Source: Leptolyngbya cf. ectocarpi LEGE 11479 (GTDB lineage Bacteria; Cyanobacteriota; Cyanobacteriia; Phormidesmidales; Phormidesmidaceae). From it: a stretch of DNA of 36,262 nucleotides. Location: NCBI RefSeq assembly GCF_015207065.1, contig NZ_JADEXP010000020.1, forward strand, positions 1 through 36,262, given 5' to 3'. Of the stretch, positions 7,923 through 17,126 are shown piece after piece; within the stretch, counting starts at the first letter, position 1, and each line of letters starts with the position of its first letter. The notes under the pieces are model-generated. The model did no database searches. It saw only the letters and a list, made by a program, of their open reading frames with translations, and was not told where the DNA came from. A program made the translations under genes and the position numbers.

Positions 7923-9968
7923 ATGGCAAAAATCTTATTAGTTGAAGATAACGAACTCAATCGGGATATGTTAAGTCGACGCCTTCGTCGTCGTGGATAC
8001 GATCTGGCGATTGCCGTGGACGGTGCTGAGGCGATTGCGATCGCATCTGCCCAGCCATTTGATCTTATTCTTATGGATATGAGCTTACCGGTGATGGACG
8101 GTTGGGAAGCCACACGGCGACTAAAAGCCCAGTCCCACACCCAGCATATTCCCATTATTGCACTGACCGCCCATGCCATGCGTGGCGATCGCGATCAGGC
8201 ATTGTCCGCAGGCTGCGATGACTATGACACCAAGCCCATCGATTTAAAACGATTGCTAGGCAAAATAAAAGCATTCTTGTCAGCGGAGCAGTTGGCGACA
8301 GCCTCAGATGGCCCCAAAGTACGGGCTGTTGCAGAAACAACCGCTGCCCCCGTTATTCCCATTACGCCGGTCACTCCGATTACTGCGCCAGCCGCCTCGC
8401 TCACTCCGATTACTCCGAGTGAGTCAGTATCTCCCATCACACCTGTTCCCCCAACACCGCCAGCAGCAGTAACCCCCATTGTCCCCGTCATTCCCATTGA
8501 GTCAGAAACCTCAGTAACGCCGACAGTAACGCCGACAGTGACGCCAACGACCACTGTGTCTTCCAACGAAGTTACGGATGCTGCCCCCCCTGCCATTGAC
8601 AAGCCTGGACATAACTTTAATGGTTTGCCAATTCTGGTGGTGGACGATAACGAAGATAATCGCGACATGCTCAGTCGTCGTCTCACTCGCCGTGGCTACC
8701 AAGCCGTAGTAGTGGACAGTGGTGAATCGGCCTTAGACTACATTCAAAACCATCACAATATAGGTCTAGTACTACTAGATATCATGATGCCGGGAATTGA
8801 CGGCATCGAGACATTAAAGCGTATCCGTCAAACCTATTCTCGTAATCAGCTACCGGTGTTGATGGTGACCGCCAAGGCACAAAGTGACGATATGGTCAGA
8901 GCCTTTGAACTAGGGGCTAATGACTATATTACTAAACCGATTGATTTTGCAGTTACCCTGGCTCGGGTCGAAACCCAGCTTTCTATCGTCAAAGCAACGA
9001 TGGAACCACGGACAGAACCGGCTAAAACCGAGCGTCGTCCCCAGTCTTCTGAGTCCGCCCAGGGAAATCAGTCGGCTAAATCGCCAGGAGGACAGTCGGC
9101 TGCCAATATGACATTGGTACCTAAAACGGCCTTCTCCCGATTTGCAGCAGAGCGTTATCAGGTTCAATATTTTCTGCGACAAGAGCCCTTAGGGCCGATA
9201 TCGATTGCCCTTGATAAGCACACAGACTCTCTGGTATTGCTGCAAACGCTCAAGGCTTACTCCCAGGACACCGCTGAGCTTTTAAAGCGGGTGATGGAAA
9301 AAGAAACCGAAAAGTTTCAGCCTTTGCGTTCCCTTTTTCCCAGGTATACCTATGGTCAGGTAGACAACACGTTTTATATTGTGCACGGTCTAGGAGAAAC
9401 GTTTAATCAAGACCAGTTATTACAAGCGAAATTGCAGACACCTTGGCCGTTAGAGTCAGTTCTGTTGCTGATGGATCGGTTATTGGAACAAGTGGGTATC
9501 TTTCATCGACATAGCCAGGTCCATGCTGGCCTGCGAGATGACTGCTTTATCCAAACAAATGGCTGGGAAACAGCGGGACAGTCCCTGGTGCTTGTCGATA
9601 GTGGTCTAGGCAAACGAGTTATGATTGGTGTCAGTCAGCAATCTGCTGAATATCGCAAACAGCTGCTGATGCAGCGGGACTACCAACCTTTAGAACAGCG
9701 CATTGGCCGTCCAGGGCTGAGCAGCGATGTATATGCCCTGGGTTTAATTGGCCTGCAGGCACTGACGGGTAAATCCATCGATCAGCTGACGATGCCTAGC
9801 GTGAGTGGCGATCTTCAGTGGCGTCAGTTTGCGTCAGTGCCAGACCCGATCGCAGATTGGTTTGATCAGCTGACTCACCAAAGCCAAAATAAGCGTTTTG
9901 TTCATGCCATGGCCGCGCGCAAGGCGTTGAGCCCTCAATTACAAACCTATTTGGCTGAACCGGGTTAG
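7923..9968 (+). CDS. Double response regulator fused to a degenerate Ser/Thr kinase-like domain
   Basis: 681 residues with AAGGGG before the ATG. REC1 spans about 1-122 (MDMSLPVMDG, Asp52; TKP Lys). A Pro/Thr/Val-rich linker (about 123-236) is built of VTPITP-like repeats. REC2 spans about 237-356 (LDIMMPGIDG, Asp286; TKP Lys). The C-terminal region from about 410 follows a protein-kinase layout but lacks key residues: the glycine loop is not recognisable, the strand that should hold the ATP-binding Lys reads LVLLQTL, the HRD segment reads HAGLRDD (His534), and DFG reads DSG (559-561). A SSDVYALGLIGLQALTG helix matches kinase helix F. I therefore call it a pseudokinase output module. It probably receives phosphate from the two upstream kinases. 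No DNA-binding domain is seen. Confidence 0.85.
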   Translation: MAKILLVEDNELNRDMLSRRLRRRGYDLAIAVDGAEAIAIASAQPFDLILMDMSLPVMDGWEATRRLKAQSHTQHIPIIALTAHAMRGDRDQALSAGCDDYDTKPIDLKRLLGKIKAFLSAEQLATASDGPKVRAVAETTAAPVIPITPVTPITAPAASLTPITPSESVSPITPVPPTPPAAVTPIVPVIPIESETSVTPTVTPTVTPTTTVSSNEVTDAAPPAIDKPGHNFNGLPILVVDDNEDNRDMLSRRLTRRGYQAVVVDSGESALDYIQNHHNIGLVLLDIMMPGIDGIETLKRIRQTYSRNQLPVLMVTAKAQSDDMVRAFELGANDYITKPIDFAVTLARVETQLSIVKATMEPRTEPAKTERRPQSSESAQGNQSAKSPGGQSAANMTLVPKTAFSRFAAERYQVQYFLRQEPLGPISIALDKHTDSLVLLQTLKAYSQDTAELLKRVMEKETEKFQPLRSLFPRYTYGQVDNTFYIVHGLGETFNQDQLLQAKLQTPWPLESVLLLMDRLLEQVGIFHRHSQVHAGLRDDCFIQTNGWETAGQSLVLVDSGLGKRVMIGVSQQSAEYRKQLLMQRDYQPLEQRIGRPGLSSDVYALGLIGLQALTGKSIDQLTMPSVSGDLQWRQFASVPDPIADWFDQLTHQSQNKRFVHAMAARKALSPQLQTYLAEPG

Positions 9969-9971
9969 CAC

Positions 9972-12485
9972 TCACAGACCGTTGCCAATCAAGACAAACG
10001 GTGCCCAATAATAGGGTTCGTCTTGACCATTGGCAATTAGCTGTTGCTGGGCCTTTTGCAGAGCTTGCACTTTGGTGGCACCAGCCGCAAGCTCAGTGTA
10101 AAACAGTTCCATTAGCTGGGATGTGGAACGATCGTCCACCCACCAGAGGGATGCCAGTGCGGCCCGAGCATCTGTACGCTGTACTTGAAAGCCCATGCCG
10201 AGAATTTCTAACCCATCTTCAATATGACTGATGCCCGTTTGGCAGGCACTCAGCACCACTAGATCCACATTGGGTAGCGATAAATTTCTCAGTTCTTTTA
10301 GAGTAATCGTATCGCCATCTCCCAGCAAGATAAATGAATCTTCTGGCTGGCCTGGGACAAAGGCGGCGTGGGTAGCCAAATGGATAATATTTTGTCCTTG
10401 AAACTGAGTTTCTAGGTTATCGCGGCTAAAGTCTGCGTTTAATAAAACCTGGGTAGATGGTAGCTTTCTCTGAAGAAAAGACACTTCATGGCCCGCATAG
10501 GTGAGACCATAAAAATTTGTGACTCTCTGGTTAATCTGTTTTTCAAATGTTTGATTGGCATCAGCAAATGCTCCAGCTAGAACATTAAAGGGACGGCTAG
10601 GGGGCTGGGTGAGATCGCCAAAATCGCTAGCTGTAAGATTATGGGATGTGTATTGCTCAGCTAGCCACTGGTTTTCAGGTTGATCATATAAAACCGAGAG
10701 CGGAATGTAGTGAAGGACGCTATCGGGAATATAGATAATATTTTGAATCTTTAATCGGTTTAAATCTGCCTGAAAAGGAGTAATCAGCGATTTGTAAAGA
10801 GAGCCAGCGGTAGCTTTAACATCACTGCTGGGGTCTGCTAGCTGATGGCGCAGATGACTAACCTGTTCTGTGAGCTGATGTTTGGTGATTTGGGTTGTTT
10901 GGTGAATGGGTGGCCCGTCTGGGGGTACCAGCAGTAGTTCTAAACGATCTTCTAGAACGAGGGGATAAAGAACGACTGATTTGTGAGGTAATGTTTGTAG
11001 CTTCTGCTGGAGTTGCTGCAAGGGTTCCGGTTGGAGGAGGGTCGGGTCTGATGAGTCTAGCGTTGCTAGAGCGGCGGCTACATCGGGATGGGCTAAAAAT
11101 GCTTCCAGGCTCAAGACGGGATCAGTGTCTGACGGACTTTCTAGCAATAGTGCTTGATGCTGTTCCAGCAGTAACCGCTCAGGAGGGAGATAGGGCAGCT
11201 TTTCGTCAACCTGTGGTTGTTCTGCTCGAACATCGTGGAGATAGTCTTCTAATTCTTGAATTTTGAGCAGGTCTAGTACTTGCTGCGCTTCAAAAACACG
11301 CTCTTGTTCTAAAAGGAGAGCAGCAAGCTCCCGGTAACTATCGGCAACGGTTTCGGTATAGCGCTGTTGGGTTTCTAGGGGAAGCGATCTCAAGTTATCG
11401 CGGACTTGCTCGATGTCGTTAATGGCCTGTTTGTAGAGTGCGATCGCAGCTGTCTTTTGTTCAGCGGCTACCAGCATCTTTGCAATGTTGAGTAAACTAA
11501 TCAGCTGACGATATGGGTGATTACTTCGATTGGCCAGACGCAATGACTGGTGATAAAACGTCCAAGCATTTGAGTAATCGTCAGAGATAGCATAAGCCTG
11601 GCCTAAGCTATCTAACAAATCAATATGCTCAGGAATATTGGCAGGTACGTCTGAGAGTAACTCTAATCCATACTTTAAATTTTTGATTGCAGCATCAATA
11701 TTATCGACCTGAGTATAAAGATGACCAATATTGTTTAGCGTACGGCTGAGGCTAAGGACATCGTTAGAAAATTGTTGTCCATGTTCTAGGGCTGTTTGGT
11801 AAAAATCTAATGCTGTTTCATAGCGTTTCTGCAAAAAGGCAACCCAGCCAAGGGTGTGGTATATATCTTCGATAGCCTGATAATCATCAGTATGTTGACC
11901 AACCTTTAGACTTGAGTACAACGTTTCATTGGCTTCTTCATAGTAGCCGAGCCGAGCTTGTATGATAGCCGTAGAGGTTAATGAGAATAGCCGATACTGT
12001 GAGCATTCTAGATGTTCAAAAATATCAGCAGCGATCCTGTAATTATCGGCAGCCTCTGCAAAATTGCCAAGGTCTTCTTGAATTTGGCCTAAATTATGAG
12101 TGGCTAGACCCAATTCCAATGACATTTGTTCAGAGACGGTTAATCTCTCAATTATTTGTTGAAGCAAGGGAATAGCCCTATCAGTACTGCCTAAGCGATC
12201 AAGCGCATAGGCTAGTCCCAGCGATAATTGGTTCTTGAGTATAGTGTGCTGTTCAAGGTTTTCTAAATCAGCAAGAACAGACTGATACTGTTCGATAGCA
12301 AGATCAAATTCATCGACGGCTAAATAATCCCTAGCAGCATTGAATCTAGTTTCAACATTATCTGGAATATTTTCTGGTGGAACAGGTTTGCAGGCAGGTA
12401 TTTCCTGTGCAGCAACCGGTCTACTGCACAGGAAAGCTAGAAAGGATGATGCTAAACCCAATACATATAAAGCCCTGATTCTCAT
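9972..12485 (-). CDS. Exported TPR-CHAT (caspase-like) protein
   Basis: 837 residues. An N-terminal signal peptide (MRIRALYVLGLASSFLAFLC, probable cleavage after VAA near residue 26) is followed by TPR repeats with the usual small/aromatic pattern (about 45-400). A C-terminal CHAT domain (about 560-837) has HLATHA (catalytic His706) and LSACQTG (catalytic Cys748), then WWVDD and a terminal YYWAPFVLIG block typical of CHAT. CHAT domains are clan CD peptidases related to caspases and separase, and TPRs usually bind the activator or substrate. The export signal places this one in the periplasm or outside the cell. Its stop codon lies three bases from that of the response regulator gene, with which it is convergent. 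It is near a second CHAT gene at 14757 but on the other strand. Confidence 0.92.
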   Translation of the reverse strand: MRIRALYVLGLASSFLAFLCSRPVAAQEIPACKPVPPENIPDNVETRFNAARDYLAVDEFDLAIEQYQSVLADLENLEQHTILKNQLSLGLAYALDRLGSTDRAIPLLQQIIERLTVSEQMSLELGLATHNLGQIQEDLGNFAEAADNYRIAADIFEHLECSQYRLFSLTSTAIIQARLGYYEEANETLYSSLKVGQHTDDYQAIEDIYHTLGWVAFLQKRYETALDFYQTALEHGQQFSNDVLSLSRTLNNIGHLYTQVDNIDAAIKNLKYGLELLSDVPANIPEHIDLLDSLGQAYAISDDYSNAWTFYHQSLRLANRSNHPYRQLISLLNIAKMLVAAEQKTAAIALYKQAINDIEQVRDNLRSLPLETQQRYTETVADSYRELAALLLEQERVFEAQQVLDLLKIQELEDYLHDVRAEQPQVDEKLPYLPPERLLLEQHQALLLESPSDTDPVLSLEAFLAHPDVAAALATLDSSDPTLLQPEPLQQLQQKLQTLPHKSVVLYPLVLEDRLELLLVPPDGPPIHQTTQITKHQLTEQVSHLRHQLADPSSDVKATAGSLYKSLITPFQADLNRLKIQNIIYIPDSVLHYIPLSVLYDQPENQWLAEQYTSHNLTASDFGDLTQPPSRPFNVLAGAFADANQTFEKQINQRVTNFYGLTYAGHEVSFLQRKLPSTQVLLNADFSRDNLETQFQGQNIIHLATHAAFVPGQPEDSFILLGDGDTITLKELRNLSLPNVDLVVLSACQTGISHIEDGLEILGMGFQVQRTDARAALASLWWVDDRSTSQLMELFYTELAAGATKVQALQKAQQQLIANGQDEPYYWAPFVLIGNGL

Positions 12486-12574
12486 CGCCTAAGTAGCCTC
12501 TAGCAATCATCCAAATCTTACTTTAGAGGATTGCTATCGGAGCTTTGGATAGAGCGACTGTCCACCAATCATGG

Positions 12575-12823
12575 TTATATTGGTTTAATAGGTTTCCTAC
12601 GTGGATTAGATGTTGTTGGAACCATCGCAACAGGTTTTGAATATCCTTGGGCACTTAGATAGCTGCGGGCAATTATCAAAACACTCAAAGAAGTGGTGTT
12701 TATCAAATGTTGACGAATTTGAGTGGCCCTATTGACTGGAGCCCCTACTTCAAATGGGACAATTACGTTTCCGTTACTAGCGTATGTCTCTAAAGCCTGA
12801 CTTTTCTCAAGTGTACGAGTCAC
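12575..12823 (-). CDS. Small hypothetical protein upstream of the TPR-CHAT gene
   Basis: 82 residues from a GTG at 12823, with a GGAG in the 15 bases upstream. The protein (starts MTRTLEKSQALETYASNGNV) has a central VPFEVGAPVNRATQIRQHL segment and a basic, Pro-rich C-terminus (NPRRKPIKPI). It has no TM helix or signal peptide. I do not recognise the family. It is on the same strand as the CHAT gene, about 90 bases upstream, so the two may share a transcript. Confidence 0.45.
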   Translation of the reverse strand: MTRTLEKSQALETYASNGNVIVPFEVGAPVNRATQIRQHLINTTSLSVLIIARSYLSAQGYSKPVAMVPTTSNPRRKPIKPI

Positions 12824-13057
12824 CTTCGATGCTCCCTATACAAAATAATGTTGTCTAATGCACAAGCGCTGCATGCTGGGCTATATGCCTAACATTCTGG
12901 CGAATGGAGCAATGACCGTCGTGCCCCCAGCGGGTACTGTTTGCATCAATTCCAGAAATATATATTTTTGTAAATCGTTCCGGATGAATGCAGAATTCTT
13001 AGCCTTTACCCTGATGGGTTACTAACCGTATAAATTTATATAGGTAGGAAGACGCTA
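12824..13057. other. Divergent intergenic region before the sigma-like gene
   Basis: No gene is seen. A TATAAA box lies near 13029, about 28 bases before the sigma-like ATG, with TTTACC about 18 bases upstream as a poor -35 candidate. AGGAAG at 13047-13052 can serve as ribosome-binding site. The promoter is tentative. Confidence 0.3.
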
Positions 13058-13732
13058 ATGCGGATAATTCTCAGACGGAGTAACCCAGAGCTATCCATGA
13101 ATCACTCCCCAGATGAATTACGTCGGTTGGCTTGTGAGGCCTGTCGTTACTGTCTCGGCAGTGTAGAACGACAGCGATACCTCACCCGGTTGATTCGCCT
13201 GGTAAAGCCACGTCTTTGGCAAGATAGCAGTCCCTACTATCAGGATGCCTTACAACAAACCTGGATTTATCTGTGCCAAAACCTGTGTGAAGGAAAAACA
13301 GCCAAACCCTACAACCCCGAAATTGCCAATGTTTCAACGTGGCTTAACGCCTACCTAAAATTTCGTCTGTTGGATTTTGCTAAGGCGGCTCAGATCGACC
13401 GTAAGCGCCATGTCTCTGCCTATAACGATGAAGGGGGCACTACAGATGTTGTTGAGACCCTCGCTGCTAAACCAGAAATTCCTCCTATTCTGGAGCGAGT
13501 TCAGGATTGGTTAGACCAAAATGCCAGCGAGCTGCGCCAAATTCATATTGCCAAATATCCGGAAATTAACTGTTATGAGATGATTCTCAGGCGACTACCG
13601 CCGGAAACCCCCTGGCAGGTACTCGAAACAGAATTTGGGATTTCCTATAAAACTCTCGAAAGTTTCTATCGCCGTCAATGTAAGCCTCGTTTACGAGAGT
13701 TTGGTCGGACCGAGGGCCATTTATATTCTTAA
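13058..13732 (+). CDS. Sigma-70-family-like factor of the CHAT/CHASE2 operon
   Basis: 224 residues. The middle (ALQQTWIYLCQNL, then NVSTWLNAYLKFRLLDFAK, about 63-110) resembles sigma region 2, and the C-terminal WQVLETEFGISYKTLESFYRRQCKPRL (about 187-214) reads as a region 4 helix-turn-helix. Proteins of this kind occur in cyanobacteria next to DUF1822, CHAT-CHASE2 and DUF928 genes, as here. It may direct RNA polymerase to its own operon or to a linked regulon, but this is inference, and promoter recognition by this group is not established to my knowledge. An alternative start is ATG 13097 (MNHSPDELRRL). The next gene begins 53 bases downstream. Confidence 0.8.
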   Translation: MRIILRRSNPELSMNHSPDELRRLACEACRYCLGSVERQRYLTRLIRLVKPRLWQDSSPYYQDALQQTWIYLCQNLCEGKTAKPYNPEIANVSTWLNAYLKFRLLDFAKAAQIDRKRHVSAYNDEGGTTDVVETLAAKPEIPPILERVQDWLDQNASELRQIHIAKYPEINCYEMILRRLPPETPWQVLETEFGISYKTLESFYRRQCKPRLREFGRTEGHLYS

Positions 13733-13785
13733 TCCCTGTCTCTTTTTAGTTCAACAACTGTCACAGCACTCTGGAGAATTTTGCG

Positions 13786-14757
13786 ATGAATTATGCACAA
13801 CAGGATACCCATTCAGCCAGGCTTATTTGGCCCATTACACACCAGGGAAAATCTATCGCCCAGCAGTTTTCCCGCGATCATGCTCAGCCTGATGTGGTTG
13901 AACGGGTGAGACGTAATACATTGGCGGTATGGGTCATCCATGAGTTTTTAGAGGCCCTGGGAATCTCCACCGATCTGTCCACCAGCGATAGTTGGAATCC
14001 GGCGATGCAGCTGATGGAGGATGTGGCTGATTTGGTGGTGCCTGGGGTGGGGCGCTTAGAATGCCGTCCTGTTGCTGCAGAGACTGAGGGATATCTGTTG
14101 CCAAGGGAGGTATTGGCAGAACGAATTGGGTATGTGGTGGTGGAATTAGACGAAGTGGCTGGGGAGGCATCTCTTTTGGGGTTTGTCTCTGAGGTGCGTC
14201 CAGCTCAACCTCAGCTCAGGTGGGAGCAGCTGCAGCCCATGGACGAGTTCCCCGATCATTTGCATCAGCTCCGTCAGGGAACATCAAAACCGCAAACGTC
14301 TTCGCTGACGCAGCTGAGTCAATGGTTAGAGGGCCAGTTTGAAAGTGGCTGGCGGTCTGCCGAGGAGCTACTGGCACAGCATGTGTGGACACCGGCTTTC
14401 AGACAGGGAGGCCAGTCTGTACAGCGGGAAGCCCCTCTGGCTATAAAACGAGCCAAGCAATTGGATCTAGGGCTTAAACTAGGGGCGGAGCAGGTCGCCC
14501 TAGTGCTTGAGGTGGGTGAAGAAAATGAATCGGTTGTCAAGGTCGGTGTGAGGCTTTATCCCTTAGGGGGATTGATGTATTTACCGGAGGGTCTGGCGGT
14601 AGCGATTTTGGATGAGGCAGGTACTGTTTGTTTGACAGCCCAGGCCCGCAGTGTCGATAACTATCTGCAGCTTTATTTTCGAGGTCGATCTGGGGAACCC
14701 TTTACAGCCCAAGTTACCTTAGATGAGGTGCACATTGTGGAGCACTTTGTGATTTGA
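13786..14757 (+). CDS. DUF1822 family protein
   Basis: 323 residues, with GGAG eleven bases before the ATG. The family is recognised from the layout: an N-terminal helical part, LPREVLAERIGYVVVELDEVAGEASLLGF (about 105-135), the LSQWLEGQFESGWRSAEELL block (about 178-197) and a C-terminal beta-rich part with VALVLEVGEENESVVKVGVRLYP. It has no signal peptide or TM helix, so it is probably cytoplasmic. The function of DUF1822 is unknown; its constant position between sigma-like and CHAT-CHASE2 genes suggests an adaptor or anti-sigma-like role, which is speculation. The stop codon overlaps the next start (TGATG). Confidence 0.85.
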   Translation: MNYAQQDTHSARLIWPITHQGKSIAQQFSRDHAQPDVVERVRRNTLAVWVIHEFLEALGISTDLSTSDSWNPAMQLMEDVADLVVPGVGRLECRPVAAETEGYLLPREVLAERIGYVVVELDEVAGEASLLGFVSEVRPAQPQLRWEQLQPMDEFPDHLHQLRQGTSKPQTSSLTQLSQWLEGQFESGWRSAEELLAQHVWTPAFRQGGQSVQREAPLAIKRAKQLDLGLKLGAEQVALVLEVGEENESVVKVGVRLYPLGGLMYLPEGLAVAILDEAGTVCLTAQARSVDNYLQLYFRGRSGEPFTAQVTLDEVHIVEHFVI

Positions 14758-17126
14758 TGCAGGGTGCCATGGACGCAAAATTGAGGATGGGCAAACTTGT
14801 GGTCCTTAAGCTGGGGCCAGGAAGCTTCCAACAGGGGTTTTCGGTGGTTTTGCAGCTGGGCTGGGAGGGGGAGCGACCCGCATTAGAACTACCGGGGGAG
14901 CTGCCACCAGCCCCAGACTTGCCGGGGCTTTATCAGCAGTGGCAGGCGGCGTATCGCCAAATGCGGGTGCCCAGTCGTTTAGAAGCTCAGGCCCAGGTTA
15001 CCAATGTGTCTTGGGTGAGCGACTGCCGGGAAAGTGCCGACATGCTTTGCGATCGCATCAATCACTGGCTCGCGCAGCCTTCGTTCCAACCCATCTACAG
15101 CAAACTGTTAGAGCAGCTGAGCCCCACTGAAACTATCCGGGTCGTACTCCAAACCCAAGACCCGATTTTACAACGGCTGCCCTGGCATCAATGGGACTTT
15201 TTTCAACGCTATCCTCAGGCTGAACTGGCTCTGAGTGCCCCTGTTTATGAGCAGGTCAAGGCTCCAGAAACCCTGAGTAAAACGGTCAGGATTCTGGCTA
15301 TTTTTGGCGATGCTACGGGTGTGGATTTAGAGACCGATCGGCGACTGCTGCAAACGCTCCCCGGTGTCGAGCTACATCTACTCACCACCCCGGACCGGGC
15401 AACGCTCAATCACTATTTATGGGAACAGCAGGGCTGGGATATCTTATTTTTTGCTGGCCACAGCAGCAGCGCTGGCGCCACTGGACGCATGAGATTAAAC
15501 GCCCAGGACAGTTTGAGCCTTTCTGAGTTGAAATATGCGCTGACCAAAGCGGTAAAGAGAGGTCTTGCGATCGCAATTTTTAATTCCTGCGATGGTCTAG
15601 GGTTAGCCCAGGAACTGGCCGACTTACATATCCCTCAAATTTTGGTGATGCGAGAACCGGTGCCAGACCGAGTGGCCCATGAATTTCTCAAGGGATTTCT
15701 GGAAAGTTTTTCCCGTTACACACCCCTATACCTGTCGGTGCGCGAAGCCCGTGAACGGTTGCAGGGTCTAGAAAATGAATTTCCCTGCGCTACCTGGTTG
15801 CCTATCCTCTGTCAAAACCTGGCTCAGCAGCCCCCCAGTTGGCAGAGTTTGCAAGGGCGGTCATTACAGGCAACCCCAAAGCATCAGCCCTGGGTTGGGG
15901 GTGCGTTAGGCGTTGCGATCGCAGCAACCACCCTGGGATTACGCCTGCTGGGTGGTCTACAATCTCTCGAACTAGCCACCTACGATCGATTTTTGCGCTG
16001 GTGGCCTTTTTTTGAGTCTCCCGATTCTCGGATTGTTGTCATCAAAAACACCGAAGACGACATTAAACAACAAGGTCTGGATAAAACCTCAGCGTTTTCC
16101 ATGACAGATGACACTCTATTGGCTGTTTTAAAAAAGCTAGAACCGTTACAGCCCAAAGTAATTGGCTTCGATATCTACCACGACCGTGAGATTGATTCAG
16201 ACTTACCCGAACTACGAGAGCGATTAGAGACCACACCTCATTTTGTCGCCCTCTGTAAACATCCATCGGACTCAGCAGAAATGGGCGGGGTGGCAGCTAT
16301 TCCTGACGTAGATTTTAGCAATCGCTTAGGCTTTAGCGACTTTATCGACGATACCGATAGCACGGCCCGGCGGTTTCTGGTGGCCATCCATCGACCACCA
16401 GACTCACTTTGCCATACCAACCATAGTTTTGCCGCGATCATCGCTGGTCAATATTTGAATCTAATTGAGGCCAACGACAGTTTAACCGATGTATTTTGGC
16501 AAAACGACCAAGACCAATTTCAGCTGGCTCAGGTGAAGTTTCCTCAGTTAAATCCCCGTTCTGGCGGGTATAAGCTAAACGACTTTGGTGGTTACCAGCT
16601 ACTGCTGCACTATCGACATTTGCCCCAGGTGGAAGACATTGCCGAGACTTACACCGTGTCTGAGTTACTCAGAGGTGATTTTGAGGGAGAGAAAATTCGA
16701 GATCGCATCATCCTGATCGGTACTACCGCCCTCTCCTTTGGCGGTGGCGACATTGAGGAACGCGACTTTTGGAAAACTCCCTACACCACCAGTGAACGTC
16801 TAGAAGATATGACACCAGGGGTGTTTATCCAGGCCCATATTGTTAGCCAACTGATCAGCGCTGTAGAAGATGGACGGCCCTCAATCACCACCTGGAATGA
16901 ATGGATAGAAAGCGGCTGGATTATCCTTTGGGCTGCCATCGGTGGCGGGCTGGGCTGGTATTTAACGGATACCCGTTTCTGGTTGACGCTGCTGTCAGCC
17001 GAGGTGGGATTGTTGCTTATCAGCTGGAGCTTACTAGCTGTCCCCGCCCTCTGGGTGCCCTATGTTCCTGCAGTCGTCACATTTACAGCTACAGCCATTG
17101 CGGTGAGTCGATACAGGTATAAGTAA
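14757..17126 (+). CDS. CHAT-CHASE2 transmembrane protein (caspase-like protease with extracytoplasmic sensor)
   Basis: 789 residues from the ATG in the TGATG overlap; ATG 14769, with a CAGGG in front, is an alternative. An N-terminal region (about 1-170) is followed by a cytoplasmic CHAT domain with FFAGHSS (His235) and NSCDG (Cys278), both catalytic residues present. A first TM segment (about 380-400, GVAIAATTLGLRLLG) leads to a CHASE2 domain (about 405-690, starting ELATYDRFLRWWP) expected outside the membrane. Three closely spaced TM helices follow near 715-785 (GWIILWAAIGGGLGWYL and onward). CHASE2 normally senses extracytoplasmic signals for kinases or cyclases; here it would gate a caspase-like protease. 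Coupling to DUF1822 upstream and DUF928 downstream (TAATG overlap) implies a joint function. Confidence 0.9.
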   Translation: MQGAMDAKLRMGKLVVLKLGPGSFQQGFSVVLQLGWEGERPALELPGELPPAPDLPGLYQQWQAAYRQMRVPSRLEAQAQVTNVSWVSDCRESADMLCDRINHWLAQPSFQPIYSKLLEQLSPTETIRVVLQTQDPILQRLPWHQWDFFQRYPQAELALSAPVYEQVKAPETLSKTVRILAIFGDATGVDLETDRRLLQTLPGVELHLLTTPDRATLNHYLWEQQGWDILFFAGHSSSAGATGRMRLNAQDSLSLSELKYALTKAVKRGLAIAIFNSCDGLGLAQELADLHIPQILVMREPVPDRVAHEFLKGFLESFSRYTPLYLSVREARERLQGLENEFPCATWLPILCQNLAQQPPSWQSLQGRSLQATPKHQPWVGGALGVAIAATTLGLRLLGGLQSLELATYDRFLRWWPFFESPDSRIVVIKNTEDDIKQQGLDKTSAFSMTDDTLLAVLKKLEPLQPKVIGFDIYHDREIDSDLPELRERLETTPHFVALCKHPSDSAEMGGVAAIPDVDFSNRLGFSDFIDDTDSTARRFLVAIHRPPDSLCHTNHSFAAIIAGQYLNLIEANDSLTDVFWQNDQDQFQLAQVKFPQLNPRSGGYKLNDFGGYQLLLHYRHLPQVEDIAETYTVSELLRGDFEGEKIRDRIILIGTTALSFGGGDIEERDFWKTPYTTSERLEDMTPGVFIQAHIVSQLISAVEDGRPSITTWNEWIESGWIILWAAIGGGLGWYLTDTRFWLTLLSAEVGLLLISWSLLAVPALWVPYVPAVVTFTATAIAVSRYRYK

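Noticed and set aside
8500-8560. Tandem repeat of ACAGTAACGCCG-like units, considered as a DNA repeat element
   Set aside because: It encodes the Val-Thr-Pro linker between the two receiver domains and follows the reading frame.
8222-8686. Minus-strand ORF of 154 codons with VGVTVGVTVGVT repeats
   Set aside because: It is the mirror of the repetitive linker-coding DNA of the double response regulator.
10895-11266. Plus-strand ORF of 123 codons inside the TPR-CHAT gene
   Set aside because: It lies fully within a well-supported gene on the other strand, with no family motif.
13635-13892. 85-codon ORF spanning the sigma-like and DUF1822 junction
   Set aside because: It overlaps the ends of two recognised genes in another frame and has no motif.
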